This document shows positions 34,210 to 45,160 of a stretch of DNA of 64,000 bases, piece after piece. A program made the position numbers and the translations under genes. Each line of letters starts with the position of its first letter. Within the stretch, counting starts at the first letter, position 1. This DNA comes from Cristatella mucedo (taxonomy: Eukaryota > Bryozoa > Phylactolaemata > Cristatellidae). Location: positions 6,466,501 through 6,530,500 of the forward strand of contig WPIO01000009.1 of assembly GCA_009760855.2 (NCBI GenBank), read 5' to 3'. The notes beneath the pieces were generated by a model. It was not told the DNA's origin and made no database searches. It was given only the letters and a program-made list of their open reading frames with translations.

Positions 34210-34744
34210 CGCCCGACGCATGGCCGAAGCTTTCGAGCTTCTCCGCTGCGCACGCGTGCGGCCTCACGAACGTGCGGCTGCTCTGAGTGGGTGTGGTGAA
34301 GAGCCAGAATGTGCAGTCTGCCTTACCAGAAGGGCGCCGACGCGCACGGCGACGCGAAAGCCAGATTTCTCGCGGTTTCCGAATGTTCGCCGTCCATTGA
34401 AAATGCGCGGTTCACTTCGGCATTGGTTCCAATTGCTGGAGCAGGTGCAATGTTAAGCGGAAAACGTGGTCAGCTTGTGGACAGCTAATTCGCCACCCCA
34501 GGTGAAGGCTGAAGAGGTCCGATCGGGGCTGACAGCAGGCAAATAATAAAGAGTTCGCCAAGGTCAAGTGGCAAGAAGAGTGTTCTTTGTTTGCCTGCTT
34601 GCAAAAGGCAGCTGGCGACAAACGTCAGAAAAGATCAGAGCAGGTAAGGATGGGCAAATTTCTGTATTTAAAACTGTGCGATCCGACTGCTCATTGGATG
34701 AGGGCAGGTTTTATAGGCTCCACACTGATATTGGGGTGTTAGGG

Positions 34745-34918
34745 CCGTCATAGCCCATGAGGTGCGGTGCTCGCTCTTCACGACCGAGGCCTAGGGTTCG
34801 GGTCCTGCTGCGGGCGATCTTTTACAGTCTACTGCAAGCGGCTGGGGGGGGGGGTAATAGCCATTAAGGCTCTTGTGTCGCAATCCAAATGAGTCTGTTA
34901 AATCAGCTAATATTACTA
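34745..34918 (+). mobile_element. SINE-2 with poly-G expansion
   Basis: cgctcttcacgaccgaggcc, tagggttcgggtcctgctgc (B box), a G10 run replacing the ggtggtg segment, taatagccattaaggctctt and aaatcagctaatatt end. Confidence 0.75.
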
Positions 34919-35179
34919 TTATCCGCTTCAAGCTGATCGACCCGTTGAAGAAAGAGATCTGGTGGTTTTATTTTTATACACACACACACCGGGCATTTAT
35001 TCTGTGTGCTGACTCGGCAACAGAATAAATGGGTCAGCTAGCAGGCGCAACGAAGATGGCCATTTTCTTCTTTTCCTTTAATACTAAGCAGCGTGCTTCG
35101 AGTGCTGCCTAGTTCACCTGAGCAAAATGAAAGTAAATTCCAATAATAGTAGCTAAAATAATGGCAATAAGAATAATAA

Positions 35180-35320
35180 TAAAGTCATTTGTATAGCGCC
35201 CCAAGAAAACTTAATCTCTATATTCAGGCGCTTCACGTATGCCACGGGGCTCGTGCCCACGACCTCGGTCAGACCTTGATCGGGGCGAGCACCTTAACCA
35301 CTGGGCCAAACTAGGGCGGC
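35180..35320 (-). mobile_element. SINE-1
   Basis: Reverse copy: ataataaagtcatttgtata tail, ggctcgtgcccacgacctcg, gagcaccttaaccactgggc head. Confidence 0.85.
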
Positions 35321-35482
35321 AGCTACAACTGCAGTCTCTGCATTTGCCTATCGGCCTAGCAAACCGGTTCGTTCGGTAGTGATAAGTAGGGCAACACTTC
35401 ATGTCTCGTCCGAAATGGCTGCGAGGTCGGGCACGGCTAAGTTGGCAAGCAATTAATTTGGGTGGGCTAGCGGTTGCTACAG

Positions 35483-36058
35483 CTACTGCAGGCCAAGATG
35501 AAAGGTTCTGAAGCAGACAGAACTTAACCGCAGCGCGTAGTTTGCGGTAATCAAGTACATAATTAGGAACAGTAGACAGTTAGGTAAAGCGATGAAATTC
35601 AATTTAGCGCTCTCGGGAAGCGGCGGTCCGAGCATTGTGCCATTGTGCTGGGGCCGCCTGCCGAATATCTGTCGGCGAGCTTCTGTCCATGCAGACTCTA
35701 AGGGAATAGGCTGCCCCTTCGCGCTGCGAAGCGCTTGTAGGAAGTCGGCACAGGTGGACCTCGTCGATGCGAGAGTGCCAAATCCATGTCGTCGAGTAAA
35801 ACCAACCACCCCAGCGCTATTTTCGTCGTAGGGGTGGCCGTTTCGCCGGCAAGTGTTGAGCGAACATCTGCGAAGCTCGGCCGCCGAGCTTTGCAGCTTG
35901 CAGACCCGCGACACCAGAGTTCCAGATTTCAGACGAGCTAAATGCTCCGAGCCAGAAGGAATGCGTGCAACCACGGTAGCGAGCGTGTCATTGGTGGCAC
36001 AGATGGTCAGCTGAAGAGGTGCGACATGAGCGCGGTCTTGAATTCCGGCAGTTGGCAT
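35483..36058 (-). CDS. unrecognised 191-codon ORF
   Basis: ATG to stop without interruption, starting MPTAGIQDRAHVAPLQLTIC, with a middle region rich in Arg and Ser and a C-terminal hydrophobic stretch (CLLFLIMYLITANYALRL). It is one of the longest non-repeat frames in the window. No domain is recognised; the plus strand is also partly open (35592-35831). It could be a degraded transposon gene or chance. Confidence 0.22.
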   Translation of the reverse strand: MPTAGIQDRAHVAPLQLTICATNDTLATVVARIPSGSEHLARLKSGTLVSRVCKLQSSAAELRRCSLNTCRRNGHPYDENSAGVVGFTRRHGFGTLASTRSTCADFLQALRSAKGQPIPLESAWTEARRQIFGRRPQHNGTMLGPPLPESAKLNFIALPNCLLFLIMYLITANYALRLSSVCFRTFHLGLQ

Positions 36059-37159
36059 CTCAAACGCGTTTAGTTAATGAGCTTTCGTGCCTGTAAGTGA
36101 ACGAGGCTACCTCGATCAAAGCTCCAAATTGGCTCGCTCTCAAGAGTCAACTTGAGGGGCAGCTAGTCCAGGGAGACATACCGGAGGGCACTACTTGGCG
36201 ATTCGTCTTCTCTAGCTAGGGTGGCTAGCTAGTCTGGCTGAGGCGAGTAGGTGAAGGTTAGCAGTGGAGCTGCAACAGCAGAGCGGTAGAATCTTGGTCG
36301 TGCACTACTTTTTTCGCTCTGACTAGAACCGAAGTTTACCAGCTGCCCTCTATATTTCCTGCTGCCTCTCTTAATACCCTTTACATACCCTTCGAGTGCA
36401 TGCAGATCCATCACAGCGCTCAGCCTCAGTCTCAGGGTCTTTCTTTAGCTCTACTTTCTTTGGCTTTGCATAACTCGGCGTCAAGCATGGCGATTTCTTT
36501 TGTGTGCGTCTGCATGGGCTTAGTGTTTCGGACAGGCGCCCGACCGCGGTACCACCAGTCCTGTCGGATGTTGAGTTCGCCGGCGGCTTCTGCTGTTGCA
36601 ATTAGCAAAGCGCCCAGACACTAATGTGTGTCTCACCTGCGGCCAATAGTTAAGCTACTGGCGTAGCGAAGCGTCAGGCCACTAATGTGTTTTATATTTC
36701 TTGACGTCTGCTGTGATTCATCGAGCTCTCGTACGTGTGCGTATTAAGAGTAATAAACGGAGTCTCGTTGACCACTCGCGTCCGCGCTGTGTCTCCGTGA
36801 GACTCCACAAGAACAGCTGCCGCTGGAGCCACTGAAAAACAACACAGATCTTGAGACATTCAGTTATTATTCATACACTTGGCAAAGGTGAAGATTGATA
36901 TTAGGTTCTGTCATTCGTCGATTGAACATAAAAGTCTGCAGGTAATCAGCGACATGGGTAGAGGCCTTTAACTGTTGGTCAACTCTGCTGTGATGTGACA
37001 GTACCCAGACGAAATCACCGGGTCTCTGTTGTCGGAAGTTGTGCTTTAAAGTCAAGATCCCAAGAGCGTAACTTATTCCATTTGTATTTTCCAACACTTA
37101 GATATATCGCACGTCTTTCTTAGAGCTGGTTATTTCAACAAAATATTGTTTCAACCATA

Positions 37160-37302
37160 ACCGAGCTGGCTTGGTCTAGCGGTTGAGGTGCTCGCCCCGA
37201 CCAAGGCCTGACTGAGGTCATGGTCTCGAGCCCCGAGGCATATGTGAAGCGGTTGAATAGAGATTAAGTTCTCTTGGGGCGCTGTATAAATGAATTACAT
37301 AT
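37160..37302 (+). mobile_element. SINE-1
   Basis: gagctggcttggtctagcgg head, ggtcatggtctcgagccccg B-box region and agagattaagttctcttggg tail. Confidence 0.88.
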
Positions 37303-37384
37303 TTTTATAACCACTGATCCAGTGACATCTGGATGTTATATGTATATATGTATCTGTATCGGAACTCATAAAAGTGACAGATTA

Positions 37385-38395
37385 CAAGGGTATTATGCAG
37401 CAGAGCTTTCTATAGCGCACTCATAAGCCTAAGAAGCTTTCCGTGCTATGGTATGGTATGCTAGCCTAAAGCTATGGTAGCCTAAAGACTGTATCTCGCG
37501 AAACAAAGAGAAATGGAGAAGCAGGAGCTGAGTCAGGAGGGCAGTCAAGAAAGTAAGTATCATGGAAGTAGCAGCTCAGAACGCCCATAGAGGATATATT
37601 TTGCGGCCACCAGCGGGAGAAAAGATGTCTGCGTAAGAACTATGGAAGTGAGTTCCTCAGTTTAGAACTAGCAGAGAAAAAGTTTCTGTCACTAACGGTT
37701 TTTAAGCGTAGGAATGGAAAAGCTAATTAATTTTGCGTAAAGGACCCGAGGAGGCTGAAACTGGTGCAGCAGTTCAGCTCAGGTATGAAGGAGCCAAAAC
37801 TATCGCCGGGTTTGCGATCGAAATATGAATAAATAATAATAATATATATAATAAATACGAGTATGAACTTTGTCAGTTGATAAACCCGGAGCCGTCGCAG
37901 CTTCTTCAGCAAAGGAAACACGTGGCTGAACGTCTTGGCTTTTGTAACCGTTATTCCAGCCATATACATCCCCAGGTTTGAGGCGTAATGGTTTTTCAGC
38001 AGCATTGCCAAAACTGAATTGCAGTATTTCAATCTATACATAACCGGAGAGCTAGTAAGAACTATAGCTAGCTACGACAGTAGATAGTCCCCAATCGTGG
38101 ACTGGGATCAAACATGACGATTAGTTGTGGGCGAGGTTTTCTGAATGAAAACTCTAAACTTCAAGCGGTCACGAAAGAAGACACCGAAAATACGGGCACT
38201 TGATGACGGTAACACCAATGACATCGCCAATTAAAAGAGCAGAATCTCCAAGTCTAGCCCTACGCTTAGGATGTCCTATGAGTAGGAGATCCGTTTTCTC
38301 TTCGTTTAACGTGATAGGCCAAAATCCAAAAACTAATGAATGCAAGACTGACATTGTGCTCATAAATCACGGCAGCCGATACCGACGGGTTAAGT
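37385..38395 (-). mobile_element. LINE B copy, decayed
   Basis: agagctttctatagcgcact near the end, the gcagcagttcagctcaggta region, and [20 protein letters not shown] on the minus strand identify it. It is interrupted by an (ATA)n stretch at 37825-37855. Confidence 0.7.
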
Positions 38396-38627
38396 AAAAA
38401 GTTCTAAACAGACTTGGAAGCCGCCACATTCCGTTTGTAATGCTGAATATATACTTACGTATATAGCATATATAAATACACGCACTCGCAAATTGTGCGA
38501 CCAAATAAAGTGCACGCAATCAGGGTGCCTGAGTGTAGGGGCTCGGGTTCGCGATAGCCGCGGTGGCGGCGGCTGCGGCTGCGGCAGCGGGACGAAGAAC
38601 GAAGCCCCCACAAGCGAGTGGCGGTAC

Positions 38628-38790
38628 GATGACGTGATGATGGCGGGACGATGACGTGATGATGGCGGGACGATGGCGTGGCGATGACGTGATGATGGCG
38701 GGACGATGGCGTGGCGATGACGTGATGATGGCGGGACGATGGCGTGACTATGACGTGATGTTGGCGGTACGGTGGCGTGACGATGACGCT
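38628..38790 (+). repeat. minisatellite, 33-bp units built from 11-bp submonomers
   Basis: The basic word is GATGRCGKGRY (gatgacgtgat, gatggcgggac, gatggcgtggc); three make a 33-bp unit repeated with few changes, decaying to the right. Because 33 is divisible by three, all frames stay open (minus strand HRHAIVPPSSR repeats), which explains the long ORF 38920-38390. Confidence 0.9.
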
Positions 38791-39169
38791 GTATTATATG
38801 CAGGTGGCACAAGGGCGATGAGCGTTCGTACGGATGTACGTAGCCTTCATAGAAGCACCTCTGGAGCGGTGTGAGAGAAGAGCGCGAAAGCAAGAGGGAG
38901 AGCATGGGGATAGCGTCCACACAGGCCGGTGGACAAGCAGAAAGTAGTTCGCTGTAGGGCCAGCTGGGTCACACGACCCAGCGCTTACCAGTCACAATTA
39001 AATCGAGCTTAGTTAGCCGATACTGCCAGACTGCAGTGCCTAAAGATCTAGCACGCAGCGCACCCATCGGCCGGGACAACATTGTGGCGTGGCCACCCGA
39101 ACACCCTTTCCAAAGTAACTTGTCTCTACATGACTACATCAGATCCAGTGTAAAGCCTGCCTCCGTGCT

Positions 39170-39370
39170 GACACTGTGCATGCTGCCACTAACCACATTT
39201 GCATGCTGACCCTGTGCATGTCACCCCTAACCATGTTATTCATTTTGTTTGTTTTTTAAGCATGATTTTACTCACCATTCAATTGCGTTTCCCTTTGCAG
39301 CAAATGTAAAGCGCCTAGAAAGAGATTAAGTTCTCCAAGGGCGCTTTATCAAGTACATTATTATTATTAT
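39170..39370 (+). mobile_element. LINE A 3' fragment
   Basis: The last 200 bp of LINE A (ctgacactgtgcatgctgcc through gggcgctttatcaagtacat) end in (ATT)n at 39357-39375. Confidence 0.85.
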
Positions 39371-39394
39371 TACTACGAACCATTTGAAAAATTC

Positions 39395-40065
39395 TGGTCT
39401 GCTTAGATTAGGATACCACAAAGCGAATCTGCTCCAGACATTCGTGAAATCCCGTCTAGACTTCTGAGCTCACTTTTTTCAGGTTGTCCTACATATGGAG
39501 TAAGACGCATAGTATTGTGAACAACTCTGAAGGTAGGCTTGTCTGTCGTCAGCGTCGCATTTGCCACCCCATACCGCATTTCACATACAGCCCTGGCTTC
39601 TCATCAAGCAGACTTTATCGACTTTAAGATTCTGTCCCTCACATTTCGGTCCCTTAGTTCCCTTGCTATAGAATACCTATCCAGAATACTTCCAGCCAGG
39701 CATCGTACCACCAGCTCCTTCTGAATCAAGTCGTTTAGCTGTAGGTCTAACCTCGAATCGTTTGAAGATAATGCGTTCGGTTCGTATGCAACCAAAGCCT
39801 GGACATCATTCCAGACCGACGTCACGACACCCGTAAACTTGGTGGCATTCAAAGGAGGCTAAAATCCAGCGGTTCCACAAATACCATTGGCTAGGTCCTT
39901 GTGAATTTGTGTGCGTGTGCTCGTGGGTGCTGACTCCGCGTTACTTCGTATCGCAAGCCTTTTGCCATGCTTCCTTTTCCCGCGTTCGGAAAGCGTCTAG
40001 AAAGAGAGTTAGCTCTCTTCGGGCACGAAACAAATGCTCTCTTCTTCTTTCTATCCAATTGTTAA
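39395..40065 (+). mobile_element. LINE A C-terminal fragment, decayed
   Basis: The SVVSVAFATP and ILSLTFRSLSSLAIEYLSRI regions match the RT C-terminus, and the terminal hairpin survives as agaaagagagttagctctct. It follows the previous fragment directly, but is more diverged. Confidence 0.65.
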
Positions 40066-40205
40066 TAAAAGACTGATTCGCCTTCGAATTTACCTCTCCC
40101 AGAAGGCGCGACTACGCCAGAATTGATGGTGGTTTGTAGTCGCGAGTACGCCAATACAAACCCTAGCAAATGATAACGAAACATCGGTCCGCGCCAAACT
40201 AGCCG

Positions 40206-40722
40206 GATAATAATAATAATGTACTTGATAAAGCGCCCTCAGAGAACTTTATCTCTTTCTGGGCGCTTTACATTTGCTGCAAAGGGAAATGCAATTGAAT
40301 GGTAAGTAAAATCATGCTTGAAAAACAAACAAAATGAATAACATGGTTAGGGGTGACATGCACTGGGTCAGCATGCAAATGTGGTTAGTGGCAGCATGCA
40401 CAGTGTCAGCACGTATAAGCACATGAAGGACGAATCATAGGGACCCACTAAATGCCGCACTAAATAGGTGTGTTTTTAAGTTCCTTTTAAATGTGGTCAG
40501 GTCAGGGGATGTTCTGACGCAGGTCGGGAGGGAGTTCCAGGCTTTGGGAGCATACGAACTAAATGCACGGTCTCCAAAGGATTTATGGTTTGTACGAGGT
40601 ATTTGTAGACTGTTGGATTCCGAAAAGCGGGTGGTACGATGCTTGGCCTGATGGGGGAGTATGTCGGAGAGATAGGCTGGAGCCATAGAATGAAGGGACC
40701 TAAAAGTGAACGACAAAGCCTA
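40206..40722 (-). mobile_element. LINE A 3' fragment
   Basis: An ataataatgtacttgataaa tail is followed by 500 bp of 3' region with an intact frame for the last 93 codons (SLHSMAPAYLSDILPHQAK, ending FSAAFSGSL). Confidence 0.85.
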
Positions 40723-40732
40723 TGACTGATAA

Positions 40733-40830
40733 TCATTATAATAATAATAAATTTGACAAGGCGCCATCAGAGAACTCAATTTTTTCTAGGCGCTTTACAT
40801 TTGCTGTAAGGGAAGCACGATTATCCGCGG
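40733..40830 (-). mobile_element. LINE A 3' tail
   Basis: ataataataaatttgacaag and the ctaggcgctttacatttgctg terminus lie immediately next to the 5' end of the fragment at 40206, in the same orientation. Confidence 0.7.
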
Positions 40831-41173
40831 TTAAAAAGAATTGTAATGGCTAGGAACCGATTATTCGACAATCTATGGCCGAGGCCGAATAAAAGCCAAC
40901 GCTACGAAATAGGCAGACAGTTGCAATTACGAATTCGGCATTGGCATTTTAGCTTATTTGAGCTCCAGGTCACGGAACTGTACGTGATGGCCGCTGTTGA
41001 ACTCCCGTAACCCTCCGCTGCCGTCAAATAGTCTTCACTACGTTATGGATAAGGACTTGTTATACTAAAGTATGAGTGCTCTCCGTCGCTGTCGTGTATC
41101 TGCTACTGTCGACATATCTGCGTGTATTGGTGCCACTCCCACAAGTCGCTAGCCATACCACAAGGTTCAGGCA

Positions 41174-41404
41174 TCACCAGCACTCGTCACGCGTCGGCTG
41201 GAAATAGCGCCGCTGCGAGCGCTGTGCTTGCGGCCTAGTTCTGTAAGGACGTGGAAGCCACACCACGTTTGTAACAATAGAAAATATATAAGATGATACG
41301 CCTTCAATTCCAATGAATCCCATCGAGATAATATTCCACAAATTGACAAGTGCTTGCGAAGCGTAATTGCCAGCTACCCGTCGAACGTTATAGCTGAAAA
41401 GCAT
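41174..41404 (-). CDS. unrecognised 76-residue ORF with a membrane-like segment
   Basis: An ATG at 41404 starts MLFSYNVRRVAGNYASQALV, then comes a hydrophobic stretch (NLWNIISMGFIGIEG and YIFSIVTNVVWL) and a basic tail (RPYRTRPQAQRSQRRYF), ending DECW, TGA. The layout of hydrophobic core plus Arg-rich tail resembles small single-pass or hairpin membrane proteins. The frame is open further upstream without ATG. No family is recognised. Confidence 0.28.
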   Translation of the reverse strand: MLFSYNVRRVAGNYASQALVNLWNIISMGFIGIEGVSSYIFSIVTNVVWLPRPYRTRPQAQRSQRRYFQPTRDECW

Positions 41405-41639
41405 ACGACCGTGCCATGTTAAGTATGACCGACCGGGGGACGTGCCGTTAAGTCCCAATCTCGACGTGATCGTGCAGCAATGAGTTCTAATGAAAACCAA
41501 CGATACAAAGTTTTCTTAGTGTCATCCACTACGGTTTACTGAGACGCACGTAAACGTGTGCACGGCAAGTTAATAAAGCAGTATTAGCCTACGTAATAGC
41601 GTTAGTCCACTCTGAGCCGATCTGGCGGTGGCTGGGAGG

Positions 41640-41756
41640 GTAATAATAATAATGCACGTGATAAAGCGCCCTCAGAGAACTTAATCTCTCTCTAGGTGCT
41701 TTACATTTGCTGCAAAGGGAAATGCAATTGAATGGTGAGTAAAATCATGCTTGATG
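41640..41756 (-). mobile_element. LINE A 3' tail
   Basis: taataataatgcacgtgata through aaatcatgcttga matches the LINE A 3' end for about 115 bp, then the match stops. Confidence 0.8.
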
Positions 41757-42149
41757 GAATTATTGACACTTGTATTACGTGCTCACTAGCAATTTTTCGG
41801 CCGGGCAAGATATTCAATTTGAAAGTTGGATCAAGTATGTAAGCGCACAGCTTCAAATAGACTCACGTGCAATTGTAACGCCGAAGGCTCGGTGGAGTAG
41901 GCTTGACCTCGCCTAATGCCGTTCGGTGCGTGCCTACGCGCAATAAGTTGGCCGCCACGAAACGAGCGTTTCTGGCGCTGACCTACTTACCGTTACTAAA
42001 AGGAGTCGTGAGTCCGTGGCGTGAATTGGAAAGCGAGACACACAATTTGGGGATTTTACTGAGCTTTATTCGCCAGCACACAAAGTCGCTGCGCGTCTAG
42101 CTTTCAGTTTTATCTCCACACTCCTCACACGCTCTCAACAGCACACGCA

Positions 42150-42475
42150 GTCTTGCGGAGGTAATACGTCCCCCGCTCTTAGGCTACCTACGTCTATTGT
42201 GGGGAACGGCCTGAATAGACGGAGCCCTAACCGGAGCCTAAATCCTGACCGGAGAACTAGGACTCCGTTTCCACCTTGCGGCAGGAATACCCCACACACG
42301 CCACCTCAAGCACTCTTGCGGAGGAAACACGTCTCAACACTTGGGGTACTTACGTCTATAGTGGGGAACGACTCAAATAGACGGAGCCCGAACCGGAGCC
42401 TAAACCCTGACCGGAGAACTAGGACTCCGTTTCTACCTTGCGGCAGGAACACCCCACACACACACCGACCACGTC
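42150..42475. repeat. tandem duplication, two units of about 160 bp
   Basis: Unit 1 starts at cttgcggaggtaatacgtc (42153) and unit 2 at cttgcggaggaaacacgtc (42313). Both then share tagacggagcc, ccggagaactaggactccg and ttgcggcaggaa..ccccacaca. Similarity is about 85-90% by eye. They lie just upstream of the R2-like fragment and may belong to another element. Confidence 0.7.
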
Positions 42476-42929
42476 TAGCTCGCACCGGCAACTCCTTATG
42501 CCGAGACCACGTGCGAGCGCGCGCACACAAAACACTAAATGAAGAAGCACAAAATGCTAGCTCCGGCGCGATACGACCGCATTCGGTGGAGTCCACCGAA
42601 TCCTCCTAGCGCTGTCTCGTCCTGTCCCGTCAATCGCCGGCGAACCCGCCGGCCCGCCCTCCTCCCTCGCTTTCAGAGAAACGAGTCCGACGGCGTCGAA
42701 GCGAAGCCGAAGAGAGAGCCGAACAAAAGACCCGGAGCGAGCGTCGCTCGACTCTTAAAAAATACATGACGCTGAGACAATGGGGCACGAGCTTAGTGGC
42801 ATTGGGTCCAACATCGTGGCCCATTACGGTAAGGAGGAGTTAATACCGTCACTAGGCCACTAGAAAGGCACCCCTGTCCAGCTTGAATGCCGAATAGGTT
42901 CCAGACGATTCTTTTTAGACAGAGTTATG

Positions 42930-44310
42930 GCCGAGGTTGAAAGGACAGCCAACATCAATCAGCGGCTCCCGCGGATATCAGACCAATTCTAAAGGCCGAA
43001 TCTCCACAGCCGGTCTAAGAGCTTCCCGGGTTGCTCTTAAGCCCTTGCTCTCCAACCGCACAGGCGCTCCTCTTTGGCTCACTGCTCCAGGACAGAGGAG
43101 TTTCTGCCCGCCGCCGAACAGCTCATGTTCGCCCTAAAATTAAGCCAAGGCCAGCAAGGCGCCACACACTTCCCGTTCGCATCGGGCTCAGCCGGAGGCC
43201 TTGGTCTCGTAGGCTTCGCGACCAGCTCGCCGATCCTCTTGAGTCGCTCAGGCCGCATCTTGCGCTCCCATGACGTGAGCGTGCGACGAGTCGCAAGTCG
43301 CTGCCTCGACCGGACGGTTGACAGTGTGGGCGGCAGCCTTCGTCTGATGAGGAGCGCTCAGGGTACCTGAGCCCAGCTGCCTTCGGCCCTGAAAACAGGG
43401 TCGGCCCAGCCTCGCTGTGGGCGGATGCGCGCGGCGATGCCTTGAGCGACTCTTCTGCCACATCTCGCTGGCCGGCTCGTACATCCTGCTGGTCTCAACC
43501 GACTCCCGACGAGATGGGGCGCTCGTTCGTGCACCGGGCGAGTTGCTATGTCAAAACTGCGACAGTTCGCCAGGTTGGCTGAAGGCTGTGCTTGATCGGC
43601 CAAGCCCGTCCAGGGCAGTCAGCCGTTACCTGGTCTCGGCTTGTCGTTCCGGACCGGCGGCTCATTCACCGTGCTCACTTGGACGTGCGGCCGGTGGGCG
43701 CCGCTAGGAGCCTGTCATACCCCCGAACGGCCACCAACTGCCGCCTTTGCCGCACTGAGACTGAGACCGTCGGCCATGGTCTAAGCCACTGCCGACCGAT
43801 GCTGCAAGCAATGACGGCTAGCCACAACCTGGTTCCGCGTAGCCTGATCGGGGCTCTTCCGGCCGACGGGCTCTGCTGCCAGTCCGCAGGTCGCCCTCCT
43901 GCTCGCCAGGGGTCCGGCTTCAGAGCCGGACTTGGTCATCGACAGCGACACCGATGCGGTCATAGTCGAATTAACGGTGTCGTTTGACGGCAGCTATGAC
44001 GCCTGGTGGTGACGGCCCGAAAAAAGGTTGATGAGAGGAAGATTAAAGCCCGATCTTTCCTGACTTCGGCTACCGGTTGGCAGTGGTGAGGCCTCACACT
44101 TCGAGGTCGCTGCTCTTCATGGCTGGTGGACGGATAATGAAGCCTGCCAGGCGGACCAAGGCATTCCGGGCAAGGAACGGCCGGCATTGCGGCAGCTGTG
44201 CCTCTCGGACGCCATTTCCGGGCCGGAAGTCGCGTCGTCCCTATACATGAACCAGGAGGCGCCGGTAGCGCCCCCGGCCCCAATAGGGCAGGGCTCCTCG
44301 GGCTAAGGTA
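42930..44310 (+). mobile_element. R2/NeSL-like retrotransposon fragment: RT C-terminus, zinc finger and restriction-like endonuclease
   Basis: Broken plus-strand frames carry, in order: an RT/thumb-like stretch (SAGGLGLVGF, then DVSVRRVASRCL); a CCHC finger CRLCRTETETVGHGLSHC at about 43740-43795 followed by MTASHNLVPRSLIGALP; and an endonuclease-like block EPDLVIDSDTDAVIVELTV then ARKKVDERKIKA. The PD...E/D..K pattern and this domain order are those of REL-endonuclease non-LTR elements (R2, NeSL, Utopia), unlike the apurinic-type LINEs elsewhere in the window. Frameshifts and in-frame stops show it is dead, and the 5' two thirds are missing. Confidence 0.7.
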
Positions 44311-44437
44311 CAATAATTAGTTAAAATATATGTTATATACATACACATGTCCTCTGGAAATACAGTGAATACCTGATCCAGCAAGCTTCTAAAGGGACGC
44401 TATTGGTACTGACAGCCGTCTTTAGGCTTCCCGTTTT

Positions 44438-44606
44438 GCTCCACGGGTCTTAGCCCAGGGTAAGGCGCTTGCTCTTCACGTCTCGGTTCGTGGGTCGGAA
44501 TCATGCAGTGGGCGATCCTTTATTGCCGACTACAAGTGGCGGTGATAGCCATTAAAGCTCTTCTGCCGCTATACAAATGAGCCTATGGTAAATCAGCTAA
44601 CCTTTC
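44438..44606 (+). mobile_element. SINE-2
   Basis: tagcccagggtaaggcgctt head, ttcgtgggtcggaatcatgc, gcgatcctttattgccgact and aagctcttctgccgctatac. Confidence 0.8.
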
Positions 44607-44984
44607 CCCTTTTCTTTCTTCCTGTGTACGTCCTGTGATGTCATCGCTTACGGAATCGGTCCCAATCGCCTATTTTCGACCTCTCCTAACGTCACCTAAA
44701 TTCACACAGCCTGTTATCCTTGTATTAACCAACTGGACATGCAGCCTCTAATGTTGGCTGACTACGAAAATCCAAACTAGTTTCAGTCGTCGCCCCGACG
44801 GCGCCGACAACCAAGTCCAGGATGTCGGCTGAGAATGTTCAAGGGCTTCTCAGATAGCACCACAGGCTAGCTAGGAACTACAGCCAACTAGGCTGCAAAC
44901 ATGCAACCAAAACCCGCATAGGTAATTTCCGTTGAGCAGGAACACTTTAGTAAATTAGGGCGTTGCTGGTCCCCATAATGTGCT

Positions 44985-45160
44985 GTGGGCCGTGATGGCA
45001 CTCTAGGTAAGACAGTTGCTCTTCACGACGTCGGTCCCGAAGACGTGAGTTCGAATCTTGAGGTGGGCGATCTTTAATTGTCACTGCAAGCAGTGATCAT
45101 AGCCGTAAAGACTCTTCTGTTGCTAGACAAAAGAGGCTGTTGAATCAGCTAGTATTTTTT
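44985..45160 (+). mobile_element. SINE-2
   Basis: gggccgtgatggcactctag head, agacgtgagttcgaatcttg (B box), gatctttaattgtcactgca, and a tail ending atcagctagtattttttta. Confidence 0.85.

Larger units (their letters stand above)
33400..34260. promoter_or_regulatory. CpG-island-like promoter candidate
   Basis: About 860 bp are strongly enriched in CG. They contain ccgccatctt at 33688-33697 (the complement, aagatggcgg, resembles a YY1 initiator site common at CpG-rich promoters) and the palindromic cluster at 33723-33780. On the minus strand, ATGGCGGCTCGGCGG at that site opens a short frame ending at a gtgcag donor. Start-site direction cannot be settled. Confidence 0.4.

Noticed and set aside
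36640-36800. Sequence ending tgtctccgtgagactccaca, similar to 33340-33400
   Set aside because: The two share about 60 bp and look like LTR ends, but I could not find a matching start or target duplication, so no element is called.
38628-38790. Regularly spaced repeats resembling a CRISPR array
   Set aside because: There are no unique spacers, the units are head-to-tail variants of an 11-bp word, and the host is a eukaryote.
38390-38920. 176-codon minus-strand ORF
   Set aside because: It is open only because it runs through the 33-bp minisatellite; outside the repeat it has no protein-like character.
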